The translations under genes were made by a program, and so were the position numbers. A model generated the notes under the pieces. That model was not told the DNA's origin. It did no database searches and saw only the letters and a program-made list of their open reading frames with translations. Below are positions 23,450 through 31,493 of a stretch of DNA of 35,582 nt, piece after piece. Origin of the DNA: Elusimicrobiota bacterium (GTDB lineage: Bacteria > Elusimicrobiota > Elusimicrobia > UBA1565 > UBA9628). Each line of letters starts with the position of its first letter. The stretch's first letter is position 1. The stretch covers positions 1-35,582 of the forward strand of contig DMMY01000024.1 in NCBI GenBank assembly GCA_003452935.1. Reading direction: 5' to 3'.

Positions 23450-25178
23450 CAATGGGTTCCAGCTGTTGGAACCGGTAGAGGGTCGCATAGACCCCCCCTT
23501 GGGCGAGGAGCTCCGCGTGGGTCCCGGCTTCCGCCACTTCCCCCCGGTTGAGGACCACGATGCGGTGCGCGTTTTGCAGGGTCGCCAGCCGGTGGGCGAT
23601 GATGAGGACCGTGCGGCCGGGATAAAGCCGTTCCAGGGACTGCTGGACGCTTCTTTCGCTGCCTGCGTCAAGGTTGGATGTGGCCTCGTCCAGGAGAAGC
23701 AGCGAGGGGTTCTTGAGCACCGCCCGCGCGATGGCGATGCGCTGTCGTTGCCCGCCGGAGAGGCGCAAGCCGCGGTCTCCCAGGGACGTGTCCATTCCCG
23801 AGGGCAGATGAGCGACGAATTCGGCGGCATCCGCCACCTTGAGCGCTTCCAAGACCTCGCCGGCGGAGGCGCCGGGACGGCCCACGGCCACGTTGGCGGC
23901 CAGCGTGTCGTTGAAGAGGATCGTGTCCTGGGTGACCAGGCCGAGGTGGCTGCGCAGGGAAGCGCTGGAATAGTCCCTCAGATCCTTGCCGTCGATCAGG
24001 ATGCGGCCTTCCGTCGGATCGAAGAGCCGCAGCAGCAGATGGACCAACGTGGTCTTCCCCGAGCCGCTGGGTCCGGCCACGGCCACCACCTCGCCGGCCT
24101 TTATGCTCAGGTTGACGCGGCGCAGGGCCCAGTGGTCCCGGCTGGGGTACTGGAACGAGACGTTCTCGAAGATGATGCCGCTTTTGAGGCCGGTAAAAGC
24201 AAAGGCGTCGGGCTTTTCCCGGACCGTCGGCTTTTCCTCGAGCACGGCGAATATCCGGTCCGCGGCGGCCATGGCCATCTGCAGGGTCGCGTTCATCTGC
24301 GAGAGGTTTTTCACCGGCGCGTAGGCCATGAAAAAACTGCCCAGGAAAGTGAAGAAGTCTCCGGGCGTCATCCGGCCATGGAAAATCTCCCGGCCGGCCT
24401 TGTAGACGATGGCGGCCAGGATAAGGCTGCCCAGAAATTCCATCAAGGGTCCGGAAAGGGCGGTGGCCCGGAAGTACCGCATCATCTGGTCGAAGAAGGC
24501 GGAACTTTCGGAGTTGAACTTGCGGATGGCGTCGGCTTCGTAGTTGAAGGCCTTGACCACGAGCATCCCCTGAAGGCTTTCCTGGAAGCGGTGGTATATC
24601 TCGCCCATGACCTCCTGGCTCTTGCGGCTGGCGGCGCGCAGCTTGCGGCCCAGGATCGCCAGGACCGCCGCGGCCATGGGCATGGCGAGCAGCGCGATGA
24701 GCGCGAAGCGCCAGTTGATGAAGAACATGACGAAAAGGAGCACGATGACGGTCAGTGTGTCGCGCACCATGTAAAGCGGCACGAATTGCAGCCCTGATTG
24801 CAGGTTGGTCAGGTCGTTGGTCAGGCGCGAGAGCACCTCGCCGCTTTTTGATCTCCAAAAGAAGTCCAAGGACAGGGTGTGGAGATGGACGAAGAGCTCC
24901 TCGCGCAGGCGCTGGGTGATTCTCTGGCCGATGTAGCTCATGAGGTAGCTCTGCACGTAAGTCAGCACCATCTTGACCAGGAAGATGCCGGGGATGGCCA
25001 GGACCACGGCGACGAGCAGCCTGGGATCCTTGCGCTCGAAGATGGAATTGACCGCGGGCTTTAGTATCCAGACCGTGGCGCCGTTGAGCAGCGCCACCCC
25101 GGCCATGACCAGGCAGGCCTGCAGAAATCTTTCCCTATGGTCCAGGAGATAGGGCTTCAGGCGCCGCAGCGATCCCAT
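23436..25178 (-). CDS. ABC exporter, MsbA-like (fused TMD-NBD)
   Basis: A 580-residue half-transporter with six predicted TM helices in residues about 15-310 and an ATPase domain from about 335. Walker A is GPSGSGKTT (starts at about G369), the signature is LSGGQRQRIAIARA, Walker B is SLLLLDEATSNLD and the H-loop is in LIIAHRLAT. The transmembrane part (EELFVHLHTLSLDFFWRSKSGEVLSRLTNDLT) is typical of MsbA/lipid A flippases, so a lipid-linked substrate in the inner membrane is likely but not proven. It would work as a homodimer. Its ATG overlaps the aminotransferase stop by one base (TGATG), so it is translationally coupled. Confidence 0.9.
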   Translation of the reverse strand: MGSLRRLKPYLLDHRERFLQACLVMAGVALLNGATVWILKPAVNSIFERKDPRLLVAVVLAIPGIFLVKMVLTYVQSYLMSYIGQRITQRLREELFVHLHTLSLDFFWRSKSGEVLSRLTNDLTNLQSGLQFVPLYMVRDTLTVIVLLFVMFFINWRFALIALLAMPMAAAVLAILGRKLRAASRKSQEVMGEIYHRFQESLQGMLVVKAFNYEADAIRKFNSESSAFFDQMMRYFRATALSGPLMEFLGSLILAAIVYKAGREIFHGRMTPGDFFTFLGSFFMAYAPVKNLSQMNATLQMAMAAADRIFAVLEEKPTVREKPDAFAFTGLKSGIIFENVSFQYPSRDHWALRRVNLSIKAGEVVAVAGPSGSGKTTLVHLLLRLFDPTEGRILIDGKDLRDYSSASLRSHLGLVTQDTILFNDTLAANVAVGRPGASAGEVLEALKVADAAEFVAHLPSGMDTSLGDRGLRLSGGQRQRIAIARAVLKNPSLLLLDEATSNLDAGSERSVQQSLERLYPGRTVLIIAHRLATLQNAHRIVVLNRGEVAEAGTHAELLAQGGVYATLYRFQQLEPIDEAA

Positions 25179-26368
25179 CAGCGGGTCGCGGCTGTTTTTT
25201 TAAGCCGCGGCAGGGCATCTGCGATTTGCTGGATGGCTTGGCGGATGTTTTCCACGGAGTTGGCGTAAGAAAAGCGCAGATAGCCCTCGCCGCAGGCGCC
25301 GAAAGCCGTGCCCGAGAGGCAGGCCACGCCCGCCTCCTGCAGCAGGAAATCCGCGACTTCTTTGGAGGGTTTTCCCAGCTTGCGGATATTTGGAAACACG
25401 TAAAAGGAGGCTTTGGGCGTTTTGCAGGAAAAGCCGGGCAGCTTGTTCAATCCTTCGACGATGACGTCGCGGCGCCGTTGGAACTCGGCGACCATCTTGT
25501 CGACTTCTCCCTGCGGCCCTTTGAGGGCCTCGATGGCCGCGATCTGGGCGAATGAGGCGGTGCAGGAGTGGCAGTTCGTAGACAGCCGCGCCAGGGCCGT
25601 GACGAGGTCCTTATTGGCCGCCGCGTAACCCAATCGCCAGCCGGTCATGGCATAGGTCTTGGAAAAGCCTTCCAGGATGATGGTGCGCTCCTTCATGCCG
25701 GGAAACTCGGCGATGGAGTGATGCCGGGCCTTGTCGTAGAGTATGCGGGAGTATATTTCATCGGAGAGCACCATGACGTCCGGGTGCTTGGCCAGTATCC
25801 TGGCGATCTGTTCGAGAGCGTCCTTTTCCAGGAAACCTCCCGTGGGGTTGGCCGGGGAATTGATGATGAGAAGCTTGGTCTTGGGCGTGATCAGACGTTC
25901 TAATTCCGCGATATCGAGGTTGAAGTCGTTTTCCTCGCGAATCGGGAGGGGAACCGCTTTGGCTCCTATGAAGTTGATCATGGATTCATAGATGGGGAAG
26001 CCGGGATTGGGGTAGATCACCTCATCGCCCGGGTTGACCAGGGCCATGATGGTGAAAAACACCACCGGCTTGCCGCCCGGCATGATGATCGTCTCTTCCG
26101 GGGCGTAGTTGACTCCACGGGTCTTCGTGAGGTACTCGGCCAAGGCCGCGCGGGTTTCCGGCAGCCCCGCGGCCGGGCCGTAATGCGTCCAGCCTTTGTC
26201 GATGGCGTCCTTGGCTTTTTCGCGGATGTTTTTTGGCGTATCGAAATCCGGTTCTCCGATTTCCAAGTGAATGATTTTGCGTCCTTGGGCCTCGAGCGCG
26301 CGGGCGCGGACGAGGACATCGAAAGCCGTTTCCGTTCCCAACCGCGGCATCCAATCGGCGAATTCCAT
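25178..26368 (-). CDS. PLP-dependent aminotransferase, class I (aspartate aminotransferase-like)
   Basis: A 396-residue fold-type I aminotransferase. The Schiff-base Lys is K237 in GFSKTYAMTGWRLGYAAA; NPTG (N174), D203 and Y206 (SDEIYSRILYD) are the PLP-ring contacts, and FSYANS near the end has the carboxylate-binding Arg (LRFSYANS). The sequence is of the Igamma/Ib aspartate or alanine aminotransferase type. It uses amino acids and 2-oxo acids; which one cannot be decided by eye. On the minus strand TAAAAT is followed by six bases and the ATG, so it may have its own leaderless promoter within the operon. Confidence 0.9.
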   Translation of the reverse strand: MEFADWMPRLGTETAFDVLVRARALEAQGRKIIHLEIGEPDFDTPKNIREKAKDAIDKGWTHYGPAAGLPETRAALAEYLTKTRGVNYAPEETIIMPGGKPVVFFTIMALVNPGDEVIYPNPGFPIYESMINFIGAKAVPLPIREENDFNLDIAELERLITPKTKLLIINSPANPTGGFLEKDALEQIARILAKHPDVMVLSDEIYSRILYDKARHHSIAEFPGMKERTIILEGFSKTYAMTGWRLGYAAANKDLVTALARLSTNCHSCTASFAQIAAIEALKGPQGEVDKMVAEFQRRRDVIVEGLNKLPGFSCKTPKASFYVFPNIRKLGKPSKEVADFLLQEAGVACLSGTAFGACGEGYLRFSYANSVENIRQAIQQIADALPRLKKTAATR

Positions 26369-26374
26369 AGGCCT

Positions 26375-26380
26375 ATTTTA
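26375..26380 (-). promoter_or_regulatory. Internal -10 hexamer before aminotransferase, leaderless type
   Basis: TAAAAT (five of six to consensus, minus strand), six bases AGGCCT, then ATG. It lies in the 26-nt gap after the LipB-like gene. No -35 match was found. Confidence 0.4.
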
Positions 26381-26394
26381 GCAGAAATATCGAC

Positions 26395-26922
26395 TCAAAA
26401 ATAACGCAAGAAGGCTTCCGCGACGGCTTTGGCGACTTGGGTCTCGTCCTGGGGTTGGCCTAGGATTTCGGCCATGGAGGTCCAACCCGGATCCCCGCGC
26501 GCGGCCACGAGGTGCAGGGCGGCCAGATCGCAATTGACGTTGAGGACGAAGCTCAGGCCCGATATCCCGTTGCGGACCGAGACCGAGACTTCCGCGATGC
26601 GCCGCCCGCCCGCCCAGAGCCCGCTGCGGCCGCGCCGCCGGGCCGCGGCTATCTCGTAGGGCCGCAAGGCTTCGATAAGCACGGCTTCTACCGAGCGCTC
26701 GAAAGCTCGCGGGGTCAGATCTCTTTCGCGCAGGTGGAAGATCGGATAGCCGGCGATCTGTCCGGGTCCATGATAGAGCGGCTCGCCGCGGGAATAAACC
26801 GCGGGGTGCTGGGCCAGCAGCAGGATATCGGGGACTTCTCCGGCGCCGCGACGGCGCATGAGGCTGGTCTTCAGGGCCAGGACTTCGCGCAGCGGCCGCA
26901 GACCGAGGTGTCGGACCAGCAT
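26395..26922 (-). CDS. lipB: LipB-like octanoyltransferase homologue lacking the catalytic Lys/Cys
   Basis: A 175-residue protein. LVRHLGLRPL at the start, LAQHPAVYSRG (37-46), YHGPGQIAGYPI (50-61) and SFVLNVNCDL (124-133) align with LipB, which moves octanoyl from acyl carrier protein to lipoyl domains. LipB is normally 210-230 residues; the loop between the HxPV and HGPGQ blocks is shortened by about 27 residues. The catalytic Lys of the G-x-K-I-A block is Arg (R108 in GGRRIA). The catalytic Cys (usual PCG) is absent: that region reads VAARGDPGWTS and the only Cys is C131. It sits between lpd and an aminotransferase, 5 nt after lpd. It is either inactive, moonlighting, or uses another mechanism. 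Confidence 0.75.
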   Translation of the reverse strand: MLVRHLGLRPLREVLALKTSLMRRRGAGEVPDILLLAQHPAVYSRGEPLYHGPGQIAGYPIFHLRERDLTPRAFERSVEAVLIEALRPYEIAAARRRGRSGLWAGGRRIAEVSVSVRNGISGLSFVLNVNCDLAALHLVAARGDPGWTSMAEILGQPQDETQVAKAVAEAFLRYF

Positions 26923-26927
26923 GGAGG

Positions 26928-28334
26928 CTAACTGGCTGAGGGCGTCAAGATATGCAGAGCCTCTCCGAGGCAGGCTTCGGCCGCCTCCTGGATCGCCTCT
27001 CCCAGGGTCGGGTGGGGATGGACGGTAGCGGCCAGGTCGTCGACGCGCACCCCCGCTTTCACGGCCAGGCAGAGTTCCCCGATGATATCCGCGGCGCTGG
27101 GGCCGACAATGGCTCCGCCAAGAACCTTGTGGGTGTTCTTGTCGGCGACGATCTTGACGAAGCCTTCGGTTTCGCGAATGGCCTGCGCTTTTCCCAGCGC
27201 GGCAAACGGAAATCTGCCGACCATGACTTCGGCGCCCCGGTTTCTGGCCTCGGTCTCCGTTTCTCCCACCGCCGCGATTTCCGGGTCGGTGAAGACCGCG
27301 GCCGGGATGGCGCCGCGCGGCTGTTGGGGCCTTCCCGCGATGCAGAGCGCGGCCAAAACAGCCTCCCGTGAAGCCTTATGCGCGAGATAGGGAGGCCCCA
27401 CCACGTCGCCCACGGCGTAAATATTCGGGACCTTGGTCTGGAAGCGGTCGTTTACCAGGATGTGGCCCTTGGCGTCGCAGGAGATGCCGATATCCTCGAT
27501 GCCCAGGTCCTTGCTGTTGGGAATGCGGCCGACGCTGAGGAGTATCTTGTCGACCTCCAATGAGCGGTTTCCGGCCGGAGTCTCGACCGTGACCAAAAGG
27601 CCGCCGGCTCCCTTCTCGAAACCTCGCGCCTTTGAGTTTACCATCACTTCCATTCCCAGGCGTTGGAGATTGCGGGCCACGGGCGCGACTAGGCTGGGTT
27701 CCAGGCCGCTGAGTATCTGGGGCAGGAACTCGACGACCGTGACCTGGGAGCCCAGCTTGGCGAAGACCGTGCCCAGCTCAAGGCCGATCACGCCGCCGCC
27801 GATGACCATCAGCCGCGCGGGGATTTCGCGCAAATCCAGGGCTTCGGTGGAACTGATAACGCCGGCGCCGTCGAAGGCAAAGCCGGGAATGGGAATAGGC
27901 TTTGAACCGGTCACCACGATCGCGGACTCAAAGGCTACCGTCTCGGTCCCGCCGGGCGCGGCCACGGAAGCCTCGTGCGCTCCAGTCAATCTCGCGGTTC
28001 CGGACAGGACCGAGACATTGTTGCCCTTGGCCAGGGTCGCGATGCCGCGGTTGAGGCCCGCGACCATGGTGTTTTTCCAGTCCACGACCTTGGGCCAGTT
28101 CAGCCGCAGATCCGGGGCTTCGAGGCCCTGGGCCTTGGCCTTGCGCACTTTATGCAGCTGGCCGGCAAAGTGGATCAGGGCCTTGGAAGGGATGCAGCCG
28201 CTATTGAGGCAGACTCCTCCGAGACGGTCCTTTTCAACGAGCAAGGTCTTTTTTCCCAATTTGCCGAGCTTGAGGGCGGCGACGTAGCCCCCCGGGCCGG
28301 CGCCGACGACAAGAACCTCGGTGTTGATGGCCAT
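26928..28334 (-). CDS. lpdA: Dihydrolipoamide dehydrogenase (E3)
   Basis: A 468-residue flavoprotein. The FAD Rossmann motif is VVGAGPGGYVAALKLG (10-25), the redox disulfide is CLNSGC (C42, C47; the usual Val is Ser), the NAD motif is VIGGGVIGLELG, and the C-terminal active-site His-Glu is in HPHPTLGEAI. It reoxidises dihydrolipoyl groups of 2-oxoacid dehydrogenase or glycine cleavage complexes using NAD+. No E1/E2 or glycine cleavage genes are in the window, so its complex is elsewhere. AGGAGA precedes the ATG and overlaps the stop of lipA, in a tight operon. Confidence 0.95.
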   Translation of the reverse strand: MAINTEVLVVGAGPGGYVAALKLGKLGKKTLLVEKDRLGGVCLNSGCIPSKALIHFAGQLHKVRKAKAQGLEAPDLRLNWPKVVDWKNTMVAGLNRGIATLAKGNNVSVLSGTARLTGAHEASVAAPGGTETVAFESAIVVTGSKPIPIPGFAFDGAGVISSTEALDLREIPARLMVIGGGVIGLELGTVFAKLGSQVTVVEFLPQILSGLEPSLVAPVARNLQRLGMEVMVNSKARGFEKGAGGLLVTVETPAGNRSLEVDKILLSVGRIPNSKDLGIEDIGISCDAKGHILVNDRFQTKVPNIYAVGDVVGPPYLAHKASREAVLAALCIAGRPQQPRGAIPAAVFTDPEIAAVGETETEARNRGAEVMVGRFPFAALGKAQAIRETEGFVKIVADKNTHKVLGGAIVGPSAADIIGELCLAVKAGVRVDDLAATVHPHPTLGEAIQEAAEACLGEALHILTPSAS

Positions 28335-28343
28335 GGAGATCTC

Positions 28344-29243
28344 CTATTTCTGGGTTCCGTTAAGGATGCTTTGGGCGAAGGCTTCCGCGGCCTTGTAGGA
28401 GCTGCGCACGAATGGCCCGGAAGAGACGTGCGCGAACCCCATGCCGCGCGCCGTTTGGGCGTAATGATCGAATTCTCCGGGCGTGACAAATCGGGCCACC
28501 GCCAGGTGGCGCTGCGTGCCCGTGGGCCGCAAGTACTGCCCCAACGTGAGCAAGTCAACGCCGCAATCCCGCAAGTCGCGCAACGCGGCCGTGATTTCCT
28601 CGTCCGTCTCCCCCAATCCCAGCATCAGGGAAGATTTTAGCGGTTTTTTGGGCGCTAGCCGGCGCAACGCGGCCAGGACCGAAAGGGACAGACGGTAGCC
28701 GCTGCGGGGATCGCGCGCGCGCGACGATATCCGCTCCACCGTTTCCAGGTTATGGCCTATGACGTCGGGGCCCGAGGCCAGGATGGTTTTTAAGGGAGTT
28801 CCCTCCCCGCGAAAGTCCTGCAGCAATATCTCAAGGAGGGTCTTTGGGGTTTTGCGTTTCACCGCCGCGACGCAGGCCGCGATGTGGCCGGATCCTTGGT
28901 CAGGCAGGTCGTCGCGACAAACGGTCGTGAGTACGGCATAGCGGAGGTTCATCTCCGTCACGGTTCGCGCCAGGTTGTCGGGCTCCTGCGGCGACGGCGC
29001 TGGCGGGCGGGCCATGCTGGCGACCGCGCAGAACCTGCAGGTCCGCGTGCAAAGGCCGCCCAGGATCATGAAGGTGGCTGTGCCGGCGCCCCAGCATTCC
29101 CCGAGGTTCGGGCACTTGGCGCTGGCGCAGACGGTGTGCAGCCCGCGGTCTTGGCAGACGGCGCGAATGCGCGCGACGGCCGGGCCGGAAGGCAGCGGGA
29201 CCTTGAGCCAGGGCGGCAGCGGAGTCCGCGCGGGTCTAGTCAT
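28344..29243 (-). CDS. lipA: Lipoyl synthase
   Basis: A 299-residue radical SAM enzyme. The auxiliary cluster Cys are C39, C44 and C50 (CASAKCPNLGEC), and the radical SAM cluster is C65, C69 and C72 (CTRTCRFC). The conserved C-terminal Arg-Ser-Ser-Tyr is present (FVRSSYKAAEAF). It inserts two sulfurs into octanoyl groups on lipoyl domains. TTVCRDDLPDQGSGH has Cys where most homologues have Asp (VDRDDL). It overlaps trxB by 8 nt and precedes lpd, so lipoate assembly and use are co-expressed with the thioredoxin system. Confidence 0.95.
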   Translation of the reverse strand: MTRPARTPLPPWLKVPLPSGPAVARIRAVCQDRGLHTVCASAKCPNLGECWGAGTATFMILGGLCTRTCRFCAVASMARPPAPSPQEPDNLARTVTEMNLRYAVLTTVCRDDLPDQGSGHIAACVAAVKRKTPKTLLEILLQDFRGEGTPLKTILASGPDVIGHNLETVERISSRARDPRSGYRLSLSVLAALRRLAPKKPLKSSLMLGLGETDEEITAALRDLRDCGVDLLTLGQYLRPTGTQRHLAVARFVTPGEFDHYAQTARGMGFAHVSSGPFVRSSYKAAEAFAQSILNGTQK

Positions 29244-30168
29244 GGCCGGCGAGATAGCGCTCCGCTTCTAAAGCGGCCATGCAGCCCGTGCCCGCGGCGG
29301 TGATCGCTTGACGATATCGGGAATCCATCACGTCGCCGGCGGCGAATACGCCGGGCACCGAGGTCCGGCAGCGGCCGTCCGTGATCACGTATCCGTTTTC
29401 ATCCAGTTTGAGCTGCCCGCCGAGAAAGCCGGTCGTGGGCGCGTGTCCGATGGCGACGAAAAGGCCTTGGCAGGAGAAATCTCGCAGGGTCCCGGCTTTG
29501 ACGTCCTTGATGCGAACGCCGGTCACGCTGTCCTGGCCCATGACTTCGGTCACGATGCTGTTCCAGATAAAGGCGATCTTCGGGTTGCGCCGGGCCCTTT
29601 CCTGCATGACCGCCGAGGCGCGCAAGACTTCTCGGCGGTGAATGAGGGTGACTCGGGTGGCAAAGCGGGTCAGAAACAGGGCTTCCTCGAGGGCCGTGTC
29701 TCCGCCGCCCACGACCGCGACCTCCTTGCCCCGGAAGAAGAATCCATCGCACGTGGCGCAGGCCGAGACGCCGTGGCCCATGAGACGTTTTTCGGATTCA
29801 ATGTCCAGAAGCCGAGCCTTGGCTCCGGTGGCCACGATAAGGGCCTGGCATGAGGCGCTCTTGCCTTCCGTCGTTTCCGCGTGGAACGGCGGGCGGCCCA
29901 GGTCGGTCTTGGACACGTATTCCGGCACGATCAAGACGCCCAAGCGCGCGCATTGCTTTTGCATTCTTTCCATGAGTTCCGGCCCGGGGACGGGTTCGGA
30001 AAACCCGGGAAAGTTCTCCACGTCCGACGTGATCATGAGTTGGCCGCCGAGGGCCACGCCCCCGAAGAGCAGCGGGTCTAGGTTCGCGCGGGCGCAGTAG
30101 ATGGCCGCGGTGTAGGCCGCCGGCCCCGAGCCTATGATGACGACTTTTTTGGAAAAGGTCATGGCCAT
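29236..30168 (-). CDS. trxB: Thioredoxin-disulfide reductase
   Basis: A 310-residue FAD/NADPH protein. The FAD motif is VVIIGSGPAAYTAAIYCARA, the redox pair is CATC (C137, C140), the NADPH motif is VAVVGGGDTALEEALFL with HRREVLRA for the 2'-phosphate, and the C-terminal FAD block is GVFAAGDVMDSRYRQAITAAGTGCMAA. It reduces thioredoxin. AGGAGGA lies about 9 nt before the ATG at 30168; MAM allows a second start two codons later. It is the first gene of the seven-gene minus-strand run to 22736. Confidence 0.95.
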   Translation of the reverse strand: MAMTFSKKVVIIGSGPAAYTAAIYCARANLDPLLFGGVALGGQLMITSDVENFPGFSEPVPGPELMERMQKQCARLGVLIVPEYVSKTDLGRPPFHAETTEGKSASCQALIVATGAKARLLDIESEKRLMGHGVSACATCDGFFFRGKEVAVVGGGDTALEEALFLTRFATRVTLIHRREVLRASAVMQERARRNPKIAFIWNSIVTEVMGQDSVTGVRIKDVKAGTLRDFSCQGLFVAIGHAPTTGFLGGQLKLDENGYVITDGRCRTSVPGVFAAGDVMDSRYRQAITAAGTGCMAALEAERYLAGHD

Positions 30169-30182
30169 CCGGGATGCTCCTC

Positions 30183-30337
30183 CTTAGGGCTCGTTAAGAA
30201 ATAAATGATCGTTTGCATCCCATCCGGCTGCGTTGTTCGGTGCTCACATGCCTGCGGGCATGATCGCTCCTCGCGTCTTGCCGGCTGGGCGCCTCGACGC
30301 CCAAATTCCTGTCACTAATTCTTTAATGAGCCCTTAG
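30183..30337. repeat. 155-bp imperfect palindromic element upstream of trxB
   Basis: The left end (CTTAGGGCTCGTTAAGAAAT) and right end (ATTCTTTAATGAGCCCTTAG) are inverted near-copies. The interior is also nearly symmetric: GCATCCCATCCGGCTGCG faces GCCGGCTGGGC. The centre is the hairpin CATGCC-TGCG-GGCATG at about 30247-30262. There is no ORF. It looks like a non-autonomous, structured repeat (MITE or long REP type). Other copies would be outside this window. Confidence 0.65.
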
Positions 30338-30383
30338 ACGGTGAAAACGCAGATATTATAACATTAACTTAACATCCGCGAGG

Positions 30384-30412
30384 TTGACAGATTCCTCCGC
30401 ATGCCTTAGACT
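30384..30412 (+). promoter_or_regulatory. Sigma-70 promoter of first signalling cassette
   Basis: A perfect TTGACA (30384-30389), 17-nt spacer, TAGACT (30407-30412, four of six). The expected transcript start near 30419 lies after the ATG at 30413 and just before the ATG at 30422, supporting the latter as the real start and a nearly leaderless mRNA. Confidence 0.5.
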
Positions 30413-30421
30413 ATGAGCACG

Positions 30422-30817
30422 ATGGCGAAACCTATATCCAAAAAGGTCCTGGTCGTGGAGGACGAAACTGATTTCCGCGATATGATCACGCATTTCCTGG
30501 AGCATGCCGGTTACCAAGTCGCGGCCGCGGGCAATGGCGAGGACGGCTTGGCCCTGTATCGGCAGACCAGCCCCGACGTGGTGATCCTCGACGTCAACTT
30601 GCCGGACATGAGCGGATTCGATATATGCCGTAGGATCCGGAAGGAAGGCCCGCGGCCCGAGACTCCGGTCCTTATTTGCACGGTCCACTCCGAGGTTTCG
30701 GGGGTTGCCGAGGGTTTGGATTGCGGCGCCACGGACTATGTGCTCAAACCTTTCCAGGTTCCCGATCTGATCGAGCGTTTACGCCGCGCGTTAGGCCAGG
30801 ATGACGACACAGAATAG
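30422..30817 (+). CDS. Receiver-only response regulator, cassette copy 1
   Basis: A 131-residue CheY-like protein from ATG 30422 (MAKPISKKVLVVEDE). An ATG at 30413 would add three residues but overlaps the promoter -10. Acidic pair E-D in VVEDE, phospho-acceptor Asp in VVILDVNLPDMSG (residue 57), Thr in ICTVHSE and Lys in YVLKPFQ are all present. There is no output domain, so it may act by protein contact or in a phosphorelay. The end overlaps the next regulator by 17 nt. It is closely similar to the protein at 33577-33975. Confidence 0.9.
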   Translation: MAKPISKKVLVVEDETDFRDMITHFLEHAGYQVAAAGNGEDGLALYRQTSPDVVILDVNLPDMSGFDICRRIRKEGPRPETPVLICTVHSEVSGVAEGLDCGATDYVLKPFQVPDLIERLRRALGQDDDTE

Positions 30818-31493
30818 GATCGCGGTTGTCGACGACGACCCGGAATGGGGCGATTTCGTCGTTTTCCTCCTGGGCAAGAGGGGCTATGAGGTGACGCATT
30901 TCTCCTCCGCGGGCAAGTTCTTCGACGCGCTCGTCAAGAACCGATTCATCCTGGTGGTTTTGGATATGCGCTTGCCCGGAATGCACGGCCGGGAGGTCAT
31001 CCGCGTCCTGCGCGCTAATCCCGAGACGCGGGATTTGGTCATCGTCGGGGTATCGGCTGAGGATGTGCGCAGCGCCGAAGCGGTCGCGGCGCTCAATGTC
31101 GGGGCCGACGAATACCTGAACAAGCCGGTGGATGCCGAGTTTCTGGCGGCGCGGGTTGAGGCGCTGCTGCGCCGGGCCTCGGACCGGTCGGTCCGGGAGC
31201 CGGAACGCCTTTGCGTCGGGGACTTGGTGGTCTTTTCCGAGCGGCAAGAGGTTACCATAAAGGGCCAGAGCGCCAGCCTGACGAACTTGGAATTCAAGCT
31301 TTTGGACTATTTCCTGCGCAACGCCAACCGCGTGCTGACCCGGCAGCTCATGCTCGAGCAGGTCTGGGGGGTCAAGACGCCCATGGACACCCGGACCGTG
31401 GACAAGCACGTGGAAGCCTTGCGCCGCAAGCTTGGCGATTTCGGCAAGCGCTTCGAGACCGTGATCAAGGTCGGCTACGTGCTCAAGGTCTGA
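30801..31493 (+). CDS. OmpR-type response regulator, cassette copy 1
   Basis: A 230-residue receiver plus winged-helix protein. VVDDDPEW holds the acidic pair D11/D12, D55 in VVLDMRLPGMHG is the phosphorylation site, and the Lys is in YLNKPVDAEF. The DNA-binding domain (about 130-230) includes LTNLEFKLLDYFLRNANRVL, LEQVWG and TRTVDKHVEALRRKLG. It is translationally coupled to the receiver-only gene (17-nt overlap). The stop TGA touches the stop of the convergent kinase gene (TGATCA). Confidence 0.93.
   Translation: MTTQNRIAVVDDDPEWGDFVVFLLGKRGYEVTHFSSAGKFFDALVKNRFILVVLDMRLPGMHGREVIRVLRANPETRDLVIVGVSAEDVRSAEAVAALNVGADEYLNKPVDAEFLAARVEALLRRASDRSVREPERLCVGDLVVFSERQEVTIKGQSASLTNLEFKLLDYFLRNANRVLTRQLMLEQVWGVKTPMDTRTVDKHVEALRRKLGDFGKRFETVIKVGYVLKV

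Noticed and set aside
23450..23830. An N-terminal extension of the HAD phosphatase
   Set aside because: It lies in an alternate frame of the exporter's ATPase domain. The HAD fold starts normally from 23449.
23319..24797. A 492-codon plus-strand frame opposite the MsbA-like gene
   Set aside because: It is an antisense shadow of the exporter; no domain is visible.
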